A DNA stretch of 64,000 bases, from NCBI RefSeq assembly GCF_001543145.1, contig NZ_CP014160.1, positions 62,001 through 126,000 of the forward strand, given 5' to 3'. A program made the position numbers and the translations under genes. Of the stretch, positions 45,664-54,628 are shown one piece after another. The DNA comes from Aerococcus sanguinicola. GTDB taxonomy: Bacteria; Bacillota; Bacilli; Lactobacillales; Aerococcaceae. Every line of letters starts with the position of its first letter. The stretch's first letter is position 1. The notes under the pieces are model-generated. The model did no database searches. It saw only the letters and a program-made list of their open reading frames with translations, and was not told the DNA's origin.

Positions 45664-45773
45664 CTGATTTTACCGTCCCATCTAATTTTTTCTGCCTATA
45701 TTTTAGCACAAAACTCCGCTTTAAAAAGCCTTTTCAGAGCTTTCTTAAGCGAAGTTTAATAGATCAGATGGGG

Positions 45774-46589
45774 CTATTGATCCTTGTCCCATACTGGAAT
45801 GCTGGAGCCGTTAGTCATCTCGTCGATGATCTTGGCCACCTCATCTGTTTGATAATATTTCACGATGGTTTGGTAGACGTCCTTATCCTTCTCATTTTGG
45901 CGGGCTGCAATCACATTGTAGTAGGGCTTAGAAGATTCGGCCACAGGTTCTAAGTAGATGCTGTCTTGGGTTGGCACGAAGCCCGCATCCGAGGCCATAT
46001 CGTTATTGATTAGCGCAATGTCCGCATCCCCCAGCGAGCGAGCCGTTTGATTGGCTGCCATAGATTTAAAGTTTAGATTTTTAGGATTTTCGGTAATGTC
46101 ACTGATGGAAGGGAGGAGTCCCTTATCCGGATCCAACTTAATTAAACCCGCTGTCTGCAAGAGCAAGAGGGCCCGACTTTCATTGGACACATCATTTGGC
46201 AAGGCAACGACTGCCCCATCTCGCAAGTCATCAAGGGAATCAATTTTTTCTGAGAAGACGCCCATGGGATTTAGGGTCGTATAAGCAATCGTGGTATTGC
46301 TGTAGCCCCCTTCTTTATTGACCTCTTCCATAAAAATTTCCGTCAAGGCTGCGTGCAGGTCAATCGAACCGTCTTCCAAAGCCACAATAGGGCCCCGATA
46401 ATCGGTAAATTTCACCAATTCTAAATCGATATTTTCCTTGTCCTTCAATTCTTTTTGGATATATTCCCATTGGTCGTTCTTATCGCCCACTACCCCTAAC
46501 TTAACATGGGTTGTTTCCTTAGAAGAACTCCCGCATGCCGTTAGAAATAAGGCGAAAACCGCCACTAATAAAAATACTTTCTTTCGCAT
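45774..46589 (-). CDS. MetQ/NlpA-family substrate-binding lipoprotein
   Basis: A 271-residue lipoprotein with signal peptide 'MRKKVFLLVAVFALFLTACG' (lipid-modified Cys19) and a periplasmic-binding fold of the NlpA/MetQ family: 'KLGVVGDKNDQWEYIQKEL' (about 33), 'ALTEIFMEEVNKEGGYSNTTIAYTTLNPMGVFSEKIDSLDDL' (about 85-125), 'VALPNDVSNESRALLLLQTAGLI' (about 130). It probably captures methionine or a related amino acid for a MetNI ABC transporter. No metN or metI is adjacent, and no SAM riboswitch was seen upstream, so it is an orphan binding protein. Confidence 0.85.
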   Translation of the reverse strand: MRKKVFLLVAVFALFLTACGSSSKETTHVKLGVVGDKNDQWEYIQKELKDKENIDLELVKFTDYRGPIVALEDGSIDLHAALTEIFMEEVNKEGGYSNTTIAYTTLNPMGVFSEKIDSLDDLRDGAVVALPNDVSNESRALLLLQTAGLIKLDPDKGLLPSISDITENPKNLNFKSMAANQTARSLGDADIALINNDMASDAGFVPTQDSIYLEPVAESSKPYYNVIAARQNEKDKDVYQTIVKYYQTDEVAKIIDEMTNGSSIPVWDKDQ

Positions 46590-46841
46590 CGTCTGCCACT
46601 CCTTGTTATTTTATTCATCCTGACCATGCTAAAAGAGGCAGGATAACCTCCTATCATTATATAAAGATTCTTAGCGAATAGCAAAAATCTATCTATAGGA
46701 TTTATTGATAGATGATGGACGTTTCATCCGATCAGTCCCTGCAATAGTTAGCAGGGATAGCTATTATTATTTATTTCTATCCTCAAAAACTTTAATTAAT
46801 GGTAGACTAGTCCTTGCAAGACAAATGAAAGGATGATCAGC

Positions 46842-48026
46842 TTGACTAAAAAACTTACTGATACCGTCAAATTCCGCCACGGCGCTGAAATTAAAGGACG
46901 GATTGTCCAACCCCCTATGCTCACTAATAGCGGCCTCAGCCAGGGCTTCGTTAGCCAAGACACCCTCGACTACTACCAAGCTCGCTCAGAATCTGCGGGC
47001 CTTGTCATCGTCGAATATTGCTATGTCATCAAAGACGGCGGGCCTTCCCACACCTGGGCCGCCAACAAAGAACAGCTCGGCATCCAATCTGATGCTCACA
47101 TTGAAGGTTTAAGCCAAATCGCTAAAGCTTTGAAGGCCAAGGGCAACAAGGCCATGGTCCAAATTAACCACTCTGGCCGGGAGTCCAACTTCCCTGCTCG
47201 CCACGGCGGACGCGCTCTCGCCCCTAGCGCTATTGACTTCTCCTTCTTAGATTACCCCGTCGAAGAAATTACGGAAGAAGAAATCTACCAAGTCATCGAA
47301 GCCTTTGGAGACGCCACACGCCGGGCCATCCAAGCTGGCTTCGACGGTGTAGAAATCCACGGGGCCAACCACTACCTCCACCAACAATTCTTCTCCAAGT
47401 GGTCCAACCAGCGAACAGACCAATGGGGCGGCTCTTACGAGAATCGAACACGCTTTATCCGTGCAGTCAACGACAAGGTCTTCGAGGTGGTTCGTCAGGA
47501 AGCTCCTGCAGACTTCATTGTCGGCTACCGGATCAGCCCAGAAGAAATCCACGGAAACAATGTGGGCTACACCTATGAAGATTCTACCCGCCTCGTCGCA
47601 GACCTAGGCAAAGATTATGACTTCGACTATATCCATGTCTCCCACCTGGACTATAAGCACAAGCCTGAAGGTCAAGACCTGACCTATGCCCAGCTCTACC
47701 GCCAAGTCCTTCCCGAAGAGGTCAAGCTGATTGTCGTTGGCGGTATTACTAATGAAGAAAAAGCGGCTGACGCCCTCAACTACGCCGACCTAGCAGCTGT
47801 CGGACGCGGCACCCTGATCGACCCACAATTTGGCAAGAAAATTATGGAAGGCCGCGGTCAAGATATCGTAACGGAAATTTCACCCGAACAAGTGAAAATC
47901 TCTAAACTACCACCCGCCCTAATCACCCTCTTCTCTGATCCCCAAATGCCCCTCCAATTAGCTGGCCGGGAATCAATCTTTTCCCTCCACGGTCAAGATA
48001 GTGACTACTATCGGGAAGGTTATTAA
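46842..48026 (+). CDS. NADH:flavin oxidoreductase (Old Yellow Enzyme family)
   Basis: A 394-residue FMN TIM-barrel oxidoreductase. 'IVQPPMLTNSGLSQGFVS' (about 22), 'KAMVQINHSGRESNFPARHGGRALAPSAI' (about 103-130), 'AGFDGVEIHGANHYLHQQFFSKWSNQRTDQWGGSYENRTRF' (about 165-205) and 'VGRGTLIDPQFGKK' (about 325) are diagnostic. Likely reduces enones or similar electrophiles using NAD(P)H. The start is taken as TTG at 46842: AAAGGATGA sits 6-9 nt before it, whereas the ATG at 46833 lies inside that site. Monocistronic. Confidence 0.88.
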   Translation: MTKKLTDTVKFRHGAEIKGRIVQPPMLTNSGLSQGFVSQDTLDYYQARSESAGLVIVEYCYVIKDGGPSHTWAANKEQLGIQSDAHIEGLSQIAKALKAKGNKAMVQINHSGRESNFPARHGGRALAPSAIDFSFLDYPVEEITEEEIYQVIEAFGDATRRAIQAGFDGVEIHGANHYLHQQFFSKWSNQRTDQWGGSYENRTRFIRAVNDKVFEVVRQEAPADFIVGYRISPEEIHGNNVGYTYEDSTRLVADLGKDYDFDYIHVSHLDYKHKPEGQDLTYAQLYRQVLPEEVKLIVVGGITNEEKAADALNYADLAAVGRGTLIDPQFGKKIMEGRGQDIVTEISPEQVKISKLPPALITLFSDPQMPLQLAGRESIFSLHGQDSDYYREGY

Positions 48027-48154
48027 AAAATACAAGAGAGCTAGTCAACAAGCTAGGCTTAGCTATGATTAAGAAGGAGTAGACAAATTTACTAAATACG
48101 GGATCCCTTAAATCTTGTCTACAATTTTGCTTACTTTTCATAATAATCAGCAAA

Positions 48155-48202
48155 AAGAAAAAGCAGCAATTGCGGCCTAAAGCCTACAATTGCTGCTTTT
48201 AT
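48155..48202 (-). terminator. Terminator after tRNA-Arg
   Basis: AAAAGCAGCAATTG and CAATTGCTGCTTTT form a 14-bp stem around GCGGCCTAAAGCCTA; T tract on the minus strand. Confidence 0.85.
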
Positions 48203-48206
48203 GCTA

Positions 48207-48280
48207 CCTCGAGAGCGAGATTCGAACTCGCGACCTACGGTTTAGAAGACCGGTGCTCTATCCAGCTGAGCTACCCCGAG
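48207..48280 (-). tRNA. tRNA-Arg (anticodon TCT)
   Basis: A 74-nt cloverleaf: acceptor CTCGGGG/TCTCGAG, D arm GCTC-AGCTGGATA-GAGC, anticodon loop CTTCTAA (TCT), T arm GCGAG-TTCGAAT-CTCGC. CCA is not encoded. Reads AGA/AGG. Confidence 0.95.
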
Positions 48281-48363
48281 AACTCACAAGATATATTGTA
48301 CCGCGTCCAAGGGATAACTGTCAAGTATCATCCTAGTGAAATAGCCGGTACGTACTTTCTTTC

Positions 48364-48410
48364 AAAAAAACCAGCTTAGTCAGATCACATACAACCTTGA
48401 ACTAAGCTGG
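48364..48410 (-). terminator. Terminator after the degV-ketosynthase pair
   Basis: Minus strand: CCAGCTTAGT / ACTAAGCTGG around about 20 nt, followed by seven T. Confidence 0.85.
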
Positions 48411-48422
48411 GCTAATAGTCTT

Positions 48423-48470
48423 TGGCGGGAACGTGTGAGAATCGAACTCAGCCAAGAAGTTTTACCCACC
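48423..48470 (-). other. tRNA 3'-half-like fragment
   Basis: Minus strand ends TGAG-TTCGATT-CTCA (T-arm-like), then CACGTTCCC-G-CCA, resembling the 3' end of a tRNA-Ser with encoded CCA. No matching 5' half is present; the sequence directly follows the ketosynthase stop codon. It may be a tRNA remnant (for example an attachment-site scar) or chance. Confidence 0.25.
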
Positions 48471-48471
48471 T

Positions 48472-49680
48472 TTAAGATCGATTTCTCTTAAAGCAAAGGA
48501 CCGCATTGTGGCCCCCAAAGCCGGCACTATTGCTTAGCGCATAGCGCAAGTTAGCAGGCCGCCCCTGCTTAGGCACATAGTCAAGGTCTAAGCCTTGGTC
48601 TGGATTTTCCAAGCCTAGGGTAGGCGGTAAGAATTGGTCAGATAAGGCACACAAGGTAAAAATCGCCTCGATAGCACCCGCTGCCCCTAACAAATGACCA
48701 GTAAAGGACTTAGTGGAGGAAACGGCCAATTCTTGGGCATGGTCACCAAATACTTGCTTAATCGCTTCAGTTTCACTCGCGTCATTGGCTGGGGTTGAGG
48801 TCCCATGGGCATTGATATAGTCTATCGCTGTGGGATCGATTTGGGCCTCGGCTAAGGCTTGGGCCATAGCTTGGCCGAGCCCTTGGGCATGGGGAGCGGG
48901 AGCCGTTAAATGATGGGCATCACTGGTCGCCCCATAGCCTACAATTTCACCATAGATAGGAGCTTGGCGAGCTTGGGCTGATTCTAAGGATTCTAAGAGC
49001 AGGAAGGCTGCGCCCTCCCCCATCACAAAGCCATCCCGGTCCCGGTCAAAGGGTATCGATGCCCGGTCAGGGTCTGACCGGTGGCTAAGAGCTGTTAAAT
49101 TATCAAAGAAAGTCAGGCCAGCAGGGTTCAGGCAGGCCTCACTCCCTCCGGCCATAGCTAAGTCTAAGTGGCCACTTTTGATAGCACGGAAGGCTTCACC
49201 AAGCGCTGAATTCGAAGAAGCAAAGGCCGTCGCAATGGCTTGGGCTGGCCCCCTAAAGGATAGGTCTTGGGCTAATTTCATAGCGGTCTGTCCGGCCAGA
49301 TTCTGAAGAAAGATTTGGCTTTTGCTTTGACCTTTAAGGGCCGCTTCAATAGCAGTCAAGCAGCCAAGCCCATTACCCAAATAACAACCGGCCCGGTAAG
49401 GATCAAAGTCTCCAGCCTCCAAGCCACTCATCTGATAGCAAGACTTGGCCGCAGCCCGGGCCAAAATCGCATAGGCTTCCTCGCCACTTGCTGATGCATA
49501 GAGACTAGGATCTGGAAGGGGGCCACAGACCTTGACACCCAAATCTGGACAAGTCATACCAGCCGCTTCCAGTGTTTTCAGCCCATGCTGTCCCGCACGC
49601 ACCCGCTGCCAATTCTCTTCCACGCTCTCACCTAATGGGCTGATGGCAGCCATGCCTGTTACTACAACACCTTGCGTCAT
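48472..49680 (-). CDS. FabF-like beta-ketoacyl-ACP synthase with the catalytic Cys replaced by Phe
   Basis: A 402-residue KAS II-type thiolase-fold protein. The nucleophile site reads 'IATAFASSNSALGEAFRAIKSG' (about 165); FabF has TACA here, so the acyl-accepting Cys is Phe (codon TTT, one base from TGT). The other active-site residues remain: His in 'INAHGTSTPANDASE' (about 302), Lys and His in 'STKSFTGHLLGAAGAIEAI' (about 330-340), and the gating 'NSAGFGGHN'. Such an enzyme cannot form an acyl-enzyme and may be a malonyl decarboxylase (compare KSQ), a binding or chain-length partner, or inactive. It follows degV on the same strand by 69 nt and is separate from any fab cluster. Confidence 0.88.
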   Translation of the reverse strand: MTQGVVVTGMAAISPLGESVEENWQRVRAGQHGLKTLEAAGMTCPDLGVKVCGPLPDPSLYASASGEEAYAILARAAAKSCYQMSGLEAGDFDPYRAGCYLGNGLGCLTAIEAALKGQSKSQIFLQNLAGQTAMKLAQDLSFRGPAQAIATAFASSNSALGEAFRAIKSGHLDLAMAGGSEACLNPAGLTFFDNLTALSHRSDPDRASIPFDRDRDGFVMGEGAAFLLLESLESAQARQAPIYGEIVGYGATSDAHHLTAPAPHAQGLGQAMAQALAEAQIDPTAIDYINAHGTSTPANDASETEAIKQVFGDHAQELAVSSTKSFTGHLLGAAGAIEAIFTLCALSDQFLPPTLGLENPDQGLDLDYVPKQGRPANLRYALSNSAGFGGHNAVLCFKRNRS

Positions 49681-49749
49681 GTGTCACCTCTCCTCATTTA
49701 TTCATTCAACAAAAAAGGCCCGGCTCATAACGACCAAGCCTTCAGCCTT

Positions 49750-50625
49750 TTATAAGTCATCTAAAGATAATTTATCGGTATCAATGCTCCACATCAAAGC
49801 AAAAGCATTGGGGCCGCTGTGGACACCGACCGTGGGGCCAATAATGCCCTCATCTAAACGCATGTCGGGGAATTTCTCTTGGACGATGGCTTTGAGTGAT
49901 TGGTAAGGTTCAAAGTCCTTGCGTCCTGAAATAGTCGCACGCAGGGGCAAGCCCTTAGCCGCATCCTCTTCTAAGCTCTCAACAACCCGCTGAATAGCCT
50001 TCTTCAGACTCCGGGTACGAGCAGATAGTTCCAAACGATCCTGGCCGACCTTGACAATCGGTTTAATCTTGAGGAAGTTCACGAGGGCTGTCGCCGCTGA
50101 GCCCAAACGTCCCCCCTTGAGCACATAGCGTACATCGTCTAAGATCACATAGAGCTTACTATAAGGGGACAATTTATCGAGATTAGCGATAATTTCTTCA
50201 ACTGACCGGCCTTGGTCGCGCTCCTTAACGGCTGCTTCAATATAATAGCCCTGGGCTTGAAGTCCGATTTGAGAGTTAAAAGGATAAACCTCCAAATCTT
50301 CCTCTTGGGCAGCTGCCATCTTCAGGGTTTCAAAAGTTCCTGACGCACGAGGAGTCACCATAATAGCGAGGACCTGGTCATACCCCTTGGCTTGGATCTC
50401 ATCAAAGGCTTCCATAAAAGCGCCGGGACTCGGTTGGGATGACTTCGGAAATTCCCCGCTAGCTTCCACCTTCGCATAGAAGCTTTTATCATCAATTTCT
50501 ACCATATCGCGGTAAGTCCCATCCGAAAACGTTACAGACAGTGGAACCACAAAAATATCATGTTCTTCTTTAAAAGCCGGATCCAGGTAGGCTAAACTAT
50601 CGCAGAGAATTGCGATCTTTGACAT
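49750..50625 (-). CDS. DegV family fatty-acid-binding protein
   Basis: A 291-residue DegV/FakB-type protein: 'IAILCDSLAYLDPAFKEEHDIFVVPLSVTFSDGTYRD' at the N-terminus, 'SSQPSPGAFMEAFDEIQAKGYDQVLAIMVTPRASGTFE' (about 57-95) with the fatty-acid-binding Ser/Thr motifs, 'RYVLKGGRLGSAATALVNFLKIKPIV' (about 155). FakB proteins deliver exogenous fatty acids to the kinase FakA for phosphorylation. ATG 50625 has GGGGAG upstream and replaces a longer open frame from 50646. Upstream of the unusual ketosynthase, so the pair may act in acyl-chain handling. Confidence 0.9.
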   Translation of the reverse strand: MSKIAILCDSLAYLDPAFKEEHDIFVVPLSVTFSDGTYRDMVEIDDKSFYAKVEASGEFPKSSQPSPGAFMEAFDEIQAKGYDQVLAIMVTPRASGTFETLKMAAAQEEDLEVYPFNSQIGLQAQGYYIEAAVKERDQGRSVEEIIANLDKLSPYSKLYVILDDVRYVLKGGRLGSAATALVNFLKIKPIVKVGQDRLELSARTRSLKKAIQRVVESLEEDAAKGLPLRATISGRKDFEPYQSLKAIVQEKFPDMRLDEGIIGPTVGVHSGPNAFALMWSIDTDKLSLDDL

Positions 50626-50776
50626 GTACTTTCTCCCCTTTCTCATCGGAAACTGTCATTCCTTTTAATTTTAACATACGATTTTTATAAATACAATTTT
50701 TTATTCCGCTCAAAATAAATACTAAAATTGCCAAGCGAGCATTTTAGGGTAAAATAAAGCTATGGAGGTGCATGAT

Positions 50777-51384
50777 ATGCATAAGATTCTATTTATCGGT
50801 GACAGTCAAGTGGCTGGGGGCCGCAACCAAGCCAAAAGCTCAAAAGACCTCGGTTCAGGTTTTGTCGCCCAACTTGACCAAGTCTGGCAAAGCCAACAGC
50901 TCCCCCTTCAGGCCATTAACAAGGCCTACAAGGGAGCCCAAGTCAAAGATGTGTGGACCGACCTCAGTCGAAATTTAGAGCAAATTGGAAGTGTCGATGG
51001 ACTGGTCCTGGGGGGCTGGTATTAATGACGTTTATTTTCACCGGCAAATAAGTCAGGCCGACTGGCAGGCTTATCTCGAAAATTGGCCGGAGATTTTTAA
51101 CCGCTTATGTGAGCACTTAAGCAAGCAATTTAATCCCCAATTTATGCTCTGTTTAGATGTGAGCGCCGGCTTCGAAGACCCCCCGCTTACGAGAACGCCT
51201 CCGCAGCTTTCGACAAGTTTTTAGAGAAAATGTCCAGGCCCAAGCTAAACTGCTAAGCTTTGCTGAAGTCTTTGAACAAGCTCCCCACAAATACTTTGTG
51301 AGCGACCACATCCACTTCAGCCCTGCTGGCCACAGCTACATCAGCCAGGCCCTCAACCCCCGCATCCAAGACCTTATCCGCTAA
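50777..51384 (+). pseudogene. SGNH/GDSL hydrolase broken by two +1 frameshifts
   Basis: Block I 'ILFIGDSQVAGG' (after ATG 50777, GGAGGTG 6 nt upstream) is in frame 1 until the G6 run at 51010-51015; with five G the frame continues as 'LGAGINDVYFHRQISQADW' (block III GxND). A second break at the C6 run 51179-51184 restores the frame to 'RLRERLRSFRQVFRENVQAQAKLLSF...' and ends with block V 'SDHIHFSPAGHSYISQAL' (catalytic Asp-His) at 51384. Reassembled, about 202 residues of a cytoplasmic esterase/lipase-like hydrolase (TesA/lysophospholipase-like). Both breaks are single extra bases in homopolymers: decay, phase-variable tracts or sequence error. Confidence 0.75.
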
Positions 51385-51385
51385 A

Positions 51386-51420
51386 AAAGAGAGGTCGGCC
51401 AAGGCCAGACCTCTCTTAAA
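51386..51420. terminator. Bidirectional terminator between SGNH hydrolase and rpoD
   Basis: AGAGAGGTC (51389-51397) pairs with GACCTCTCT (51408-51416) around GGCCAAGGCC; A6 on one side and TTAAAT on the other. Confidence 0.8.
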
Positions 51421-51429
51421 TACTTTGCT

Positions 51430-52659
51430 TTATTCTTCCATGAAGTCTTTCAATTGCTTAGAGCGAGAAGGATGGCGCAACTTCCGCAGAGCCTTGGCTT
51501 CGATCTGACGGATCCGTTCCCGGGTCACACCGAACTGCTTACCAACTTGCTCTAAAGTCTTAGATTGACCATCTTCTAGACCGAAGCGTAAACGCAAGAC
51601 ATTTTCTTCCCGGTCGGTTAGGGTATCTAAAACTTCATTGAGCTGTTCTTTCAGCATTTCTTGGGAAGTGAATTCTTCTGGGCTCATCGCTTCATTATCT
51701 TCGATGAAGTCGCCCAAGTGGGAGTCATCTTCTTCCCCAATTGGGGTTTCAAGCGAAACAGTCTCTTGAGAAATCTTCATGATATTGCGGACTTTTTCCG
51801 TTGGCAGGTCCATTTCGGCACCAATTTCCTCTGGCGTGGGTTCGCGCCCCAAGTCTTGGAGGAGTTGCCGTTGGATACGGACGAGTTTGTTAATGGTTTC
51901 TACCATGTGGACAGGGATCCGGATGGTCCGGGCCTGGTCAGCAATAGACCGGGTAATGGCTTGGCGGATCCACCAAGTCGCATAAGTTGAGAACTTGAAG
52001 CCCTTGGTATAGTCAAATTTTTCAACGGCCTTCATCAAGCCCATATTTCCTTCTTGGATCAAATCAAGGAAAGACATACCCCGGCCTACATAGCGCTTGG
52101 CAATAGAGACTACCAAACGCAAGTTGGCTTCTGCCAGTTCTTGCTTGGCAATCGGATCTCCTTCTTCAATCCGTTTGGCCAAGGCCACTTCTTCATCAGC
52201 TGTCAGTAGGGAAACCCGACCGATTTCTTTGAGGTACATGCGGACAGGGTCATTCATCTTGACATTAGCTGGAATACTGGTTTCGTCCTCTTCTTCCTTG
52301 TCCTTAGCTTTTTTGTCCTTGGTGTTCTTGCTGTCCGCTTTCTTATTGGTCTTCTTATCCTTATCAACAATTTCATCGATGGTCTCGTCATCAATTTCTT
52401 CTTCTTTGATCTCGTCTGATTTTTCAGCGGTCCGCTGGAGTTGGCGGTTGGTTGGGCCACCGTCGTTATCCACTACGGCTACCCCGGCTTCTTCAAATTG
52501 TTCAATCAGGTCATCGATTTGCTTGTCATCTAGGCCGTAAGGTTGGGCAATGGTGTCGCTTAATTCATCATAGCGAATGGAACCAAAGATGCGTTTTTCA
52601 TTAATTAAAGCTTTGCTTGCTTGCTTTAAACTCGGTTTTTTATCGTCTGCTTTAGCCAA
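51430..52659 (-). CDS. rpoD: Primary sigma factor RpoD (SigA)
   Basis: A 409-residue housekeeping sigma factor. Region 1.1 at the N-terminus, a charged Asp/Glu/Lys-rich linker (about 85-125), region 1.2-2 with '[27 protein letters not shown]', '[51 protein letters not shown]' (2.1-2.4), region 3 and region 4.2 '[32 protein letters not shown]'. TTG at 52659 is chosen: GGGGGAG sits 6-12 nt before it, and the ATG at 52674 lies on that site. Follows dnaG in the conserved dnaG-rpoD macromolecular synthesis operon. Confidence 0.97.
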   Translation of the reverse strand: MAKADDKKPSLKQASKALINEKRIFGSIRYDELSDTIAQPYGLDDKQIDDLIEQFEEAGVAVVDNDGGPTNRQLQRTAEKSDEIKEEEIDDETIDEIVDKDKKTNKKADSKNTKDKKAKDKEEEDETSIPANVKMNDPVRMYLKEIGRVSLLTADEEVALAKRIEEGDPIAKQELAEANLRLVVSIAKRYVGRGMSFLDLIQEGNMGLMKAVEKFDYTKGFKFSTYATWWIRQAITRSIADQARTIRIPVHMVETINKLVRIQRQLLQDLGREPTPEEIGAEMDLPTEKVRNIMKISQETVSLETPIGEEDDSHLGDFIEDNEAMSPEEFTSQEMLKEQLNEVLDTLTDREENVLRLRFGLEDGQSKTLEQVGKQFGVTRERIRQIEAKALRKLRHPSRSKQLKDFMEE

Positions 52660-52677
52660 ATAAATCTCCCCCATTTA

Positions 52678-54552
52678 CTATCTTTTCATCTGTCTCAATA
52701 TTTGAATCCGTCTAAGGTTTAAGTCGCCAATCCGCGCTTGGTCATTGGTCAGCTTAGCCTGCTCCATTTCGTCTTTGAGGGCTGCTAACTGGGATTTCAG
52801 ATCCGTCTTAGTCGTGATATTAAAGACCAAGTCCTCAATTTCCATATCTGTCACTTCTTCTGGTGTGTCCAAACAATAAATATCTACCAGTAAAGCCTGG
52901 TCTGCCTGGTCTAATAAGCGGTTGTAGAAGGCCTGAGGGGAATAATTATCCCCCTGGTCCTGGCGGTAGGCTTCCAACAAAGTGAACAGTGTCTGCATTT
53001 TAACCGACTGGAACTGAAAATCTGGATACTTTACCTTGAGCATGACCCAGGCATCCTCTTGCTTCAATAAACGATTGAATAAGTGCATTTCATTAATCTC
53101 TAAGGGACTATAAGCCTCTTGAGCCGGCTGGCGAGACAGGCTTTGCCAGGAAGTATCTGCCCCTTCTCTAAGCGGTGAATTGTCCTGACGAGAAGCTCCT
53201 TGCTGAGCCAGGTCGCGCTGAACTTGGAGAAGTTGTTCTTTGAGACTATCTACGGCCAGCTGGGTCTCTTGGCTCAGCTCCTTGAGGTAGAGTTCCTGCT
53301 CCACGGCTGTATCCAGGCGGGCAATCCGTTGAATAATGGCTTCAATATATTGAAGTTTGCCTGAGTCAGTCGCCAAATCATAGTGCATGCGGTAGTAATA
53401 CCGGTAGAAATGCATAATGGACAGGCGTTGGTTGACAATAAAGTGTCCAAACTGCTCACTGCCATAGTGCTCGATATATTCATCCGGGTCCATTTGATCG
53501 GGAAAGACACAAACGTGAATTTTGACATCCGGTGCTTCTTCAGCAAAGTGGTCAAGCGCACGGTAGGCCGCTTCAATCCCGGGTTTATCCCCGTCATAGG
53601 CCAATAAGACCTCTTTCGTCTGCCGACGGATCATTTGGATATGGGCGGACGTCAAGCTGGTCCCCATTGAGGCCAAGCCATTCTTGATCCCTGCTTCACT
53701 AGCCTTGATCACATCCATAAAACCTTCAAAAAGAATGACTTCCTTGACCCTCCGAATTTCTGGCCGAGCCAGGTCCAGGTTAAAGAGAAAGCGGCTCTTT
53801 TGGAAGAGAGCTGTTTCCGGACTGTTCAGGTACTTGGCCTGCTGACTTGTTTCTCCCGAATCATCAGGCAAGATCCGTCCAGAAAAAGCCAGGGTCTCCC
53901 CTTCCGGACTGCGGAGGGGAAAGATGAGTCGACCGGCAAAACGGTCGCGAATTGCTTGGTCATAGTCGCTCCGGATAAAGATTCCTGAAGCGATTAGGGC
54001 CTCATCTGAAAATTCTTTGGTCCGCAAATGCTGGTAAGAAAGCTGACCATCCTTAGGGGCAAGGCCAATCTGATAGCGGTCAATGGTTTCTCGGCTAAAG
54101 CCCCGGCCCTTTAAATAGGCCATGGCTTCCTGACCATACTGGGTTACCGTCAAAAGATAATGGTAGAAATCCTTAGCCTCTTCATGGATGGCAATTAAGT
54201 TTTCTTCCTCAGCAGACCATCTCCTTCGCTGACGGTTAGTGTTACTTTCAAAGTCAAAGTCGACACTGGCGTGGCCCTTCTGCGCAACCAAAGCCACCGC
54301 TTCCTGGAAAGAACAGCCTTCGATATCCATTATAAAAGAAAAGACATTGCCGCCCCGACCACAGGAAAAGCACTTGAAAAATTGCTGGTCTGCTTCAACA
54401 GAAAAAGATGGCGTCCGTTCATCATGGAAAGGACACTTGCCAAAGTAGTTCTTCCCGCGTTTTTGCAAGTCCACATATTCCCCAACAATATCCAGGATGT
54501 CAACTTGTTCTCTGATGGATTGGACCACTTCATTTGGTATTGCTTTTGCCAC
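52678..54552 (-). CDS. dnaG: DNA primase DnaG
   Basis: A 624-residue primase laying RNA primers at the replication fork. N-terminal CHC2 zinc finger 'YFGKCPFHDERTPSFSVEADQQFFKCFSCGRGG' (about 36-68), primase core 'YLKGRGFSRETIDRYQIGLAP', Toprim motif 'VILFEGFMDVIKASEAGIKNGLASMGTSLT' (about 258-287) and 'LLAYDGDKPGIEAAYRAL' (about 305-322), then a C-terminal DnaB-interacting domain. ATG 54552 has AGGGTGACC upstream. rpoD begins 19 nt after its stop. Confidence 0.96.
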   Translation of the reverse strand: MAKAIPNEVVQSIREQVDILDIVGEYVDLQKRGKNYFGKCPFHDERTPSFSVEADQQFFKCFSCGRGGNVFSFIMDIEGCSFQEAVALVAQKGHASVDFDFESNTNRQRRRWSAEEENLIAIHEEAKDFYHYLLTVTQYGQEAMAYLKGRGFSRETIDRYQIGLAPKDGQLSYQHLRTKEFSDEALIASGIFIRSDYDQAIRDRFAGRLIFPLRSPEGETLAFSGRILPDDSGETSQQAKYLNSPETALFQKSRFLFNLDLARPEIRRVKEVILFEGFMDVIKASEAGIKNGLASMGTSLTSAHIQMIRRQTKEVLLAYDGDKPGIEAAYRALDHFAEEAPDVKIHVCVFPDQMDPDEYIEHYGSEQFGHFIVNQRLSIMHFYRYYYRMHYDLATDSGKLQYIEAIIQRIARLDTAVEQELYLKELSQETQLAVDSLKEQLLQVQRDLAQQGASRQDNSPLREGADTSWQSLSRQPAQEAYSPLEINEMHLFNRLLKQEDAWVMLKVKYPDFQFQSVKMQTLFTLLEAYRQDQGDNYSPQAFYNRLLDQADQALLVDIYCLDTPEEVTDMEIEDLVFNITTKTDLKSQLAALKDEMEQAKLTNDQARIGDLNLRRIQILRQMKR

Positions 54553-54628
54553 TGGGTCACCCTCTTAATGACATAGGATTGTGCATTGTATAGTATACTT
54601 CAAGTTCTAGCCAATTGCAAGAAAAGGC

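Noticed and set aside
46600..46832. SAM riboswitch upstream of the MetQ-like gene
   Set aside because: The leader is short and shows none of the conserved S-box or SMK motifs.
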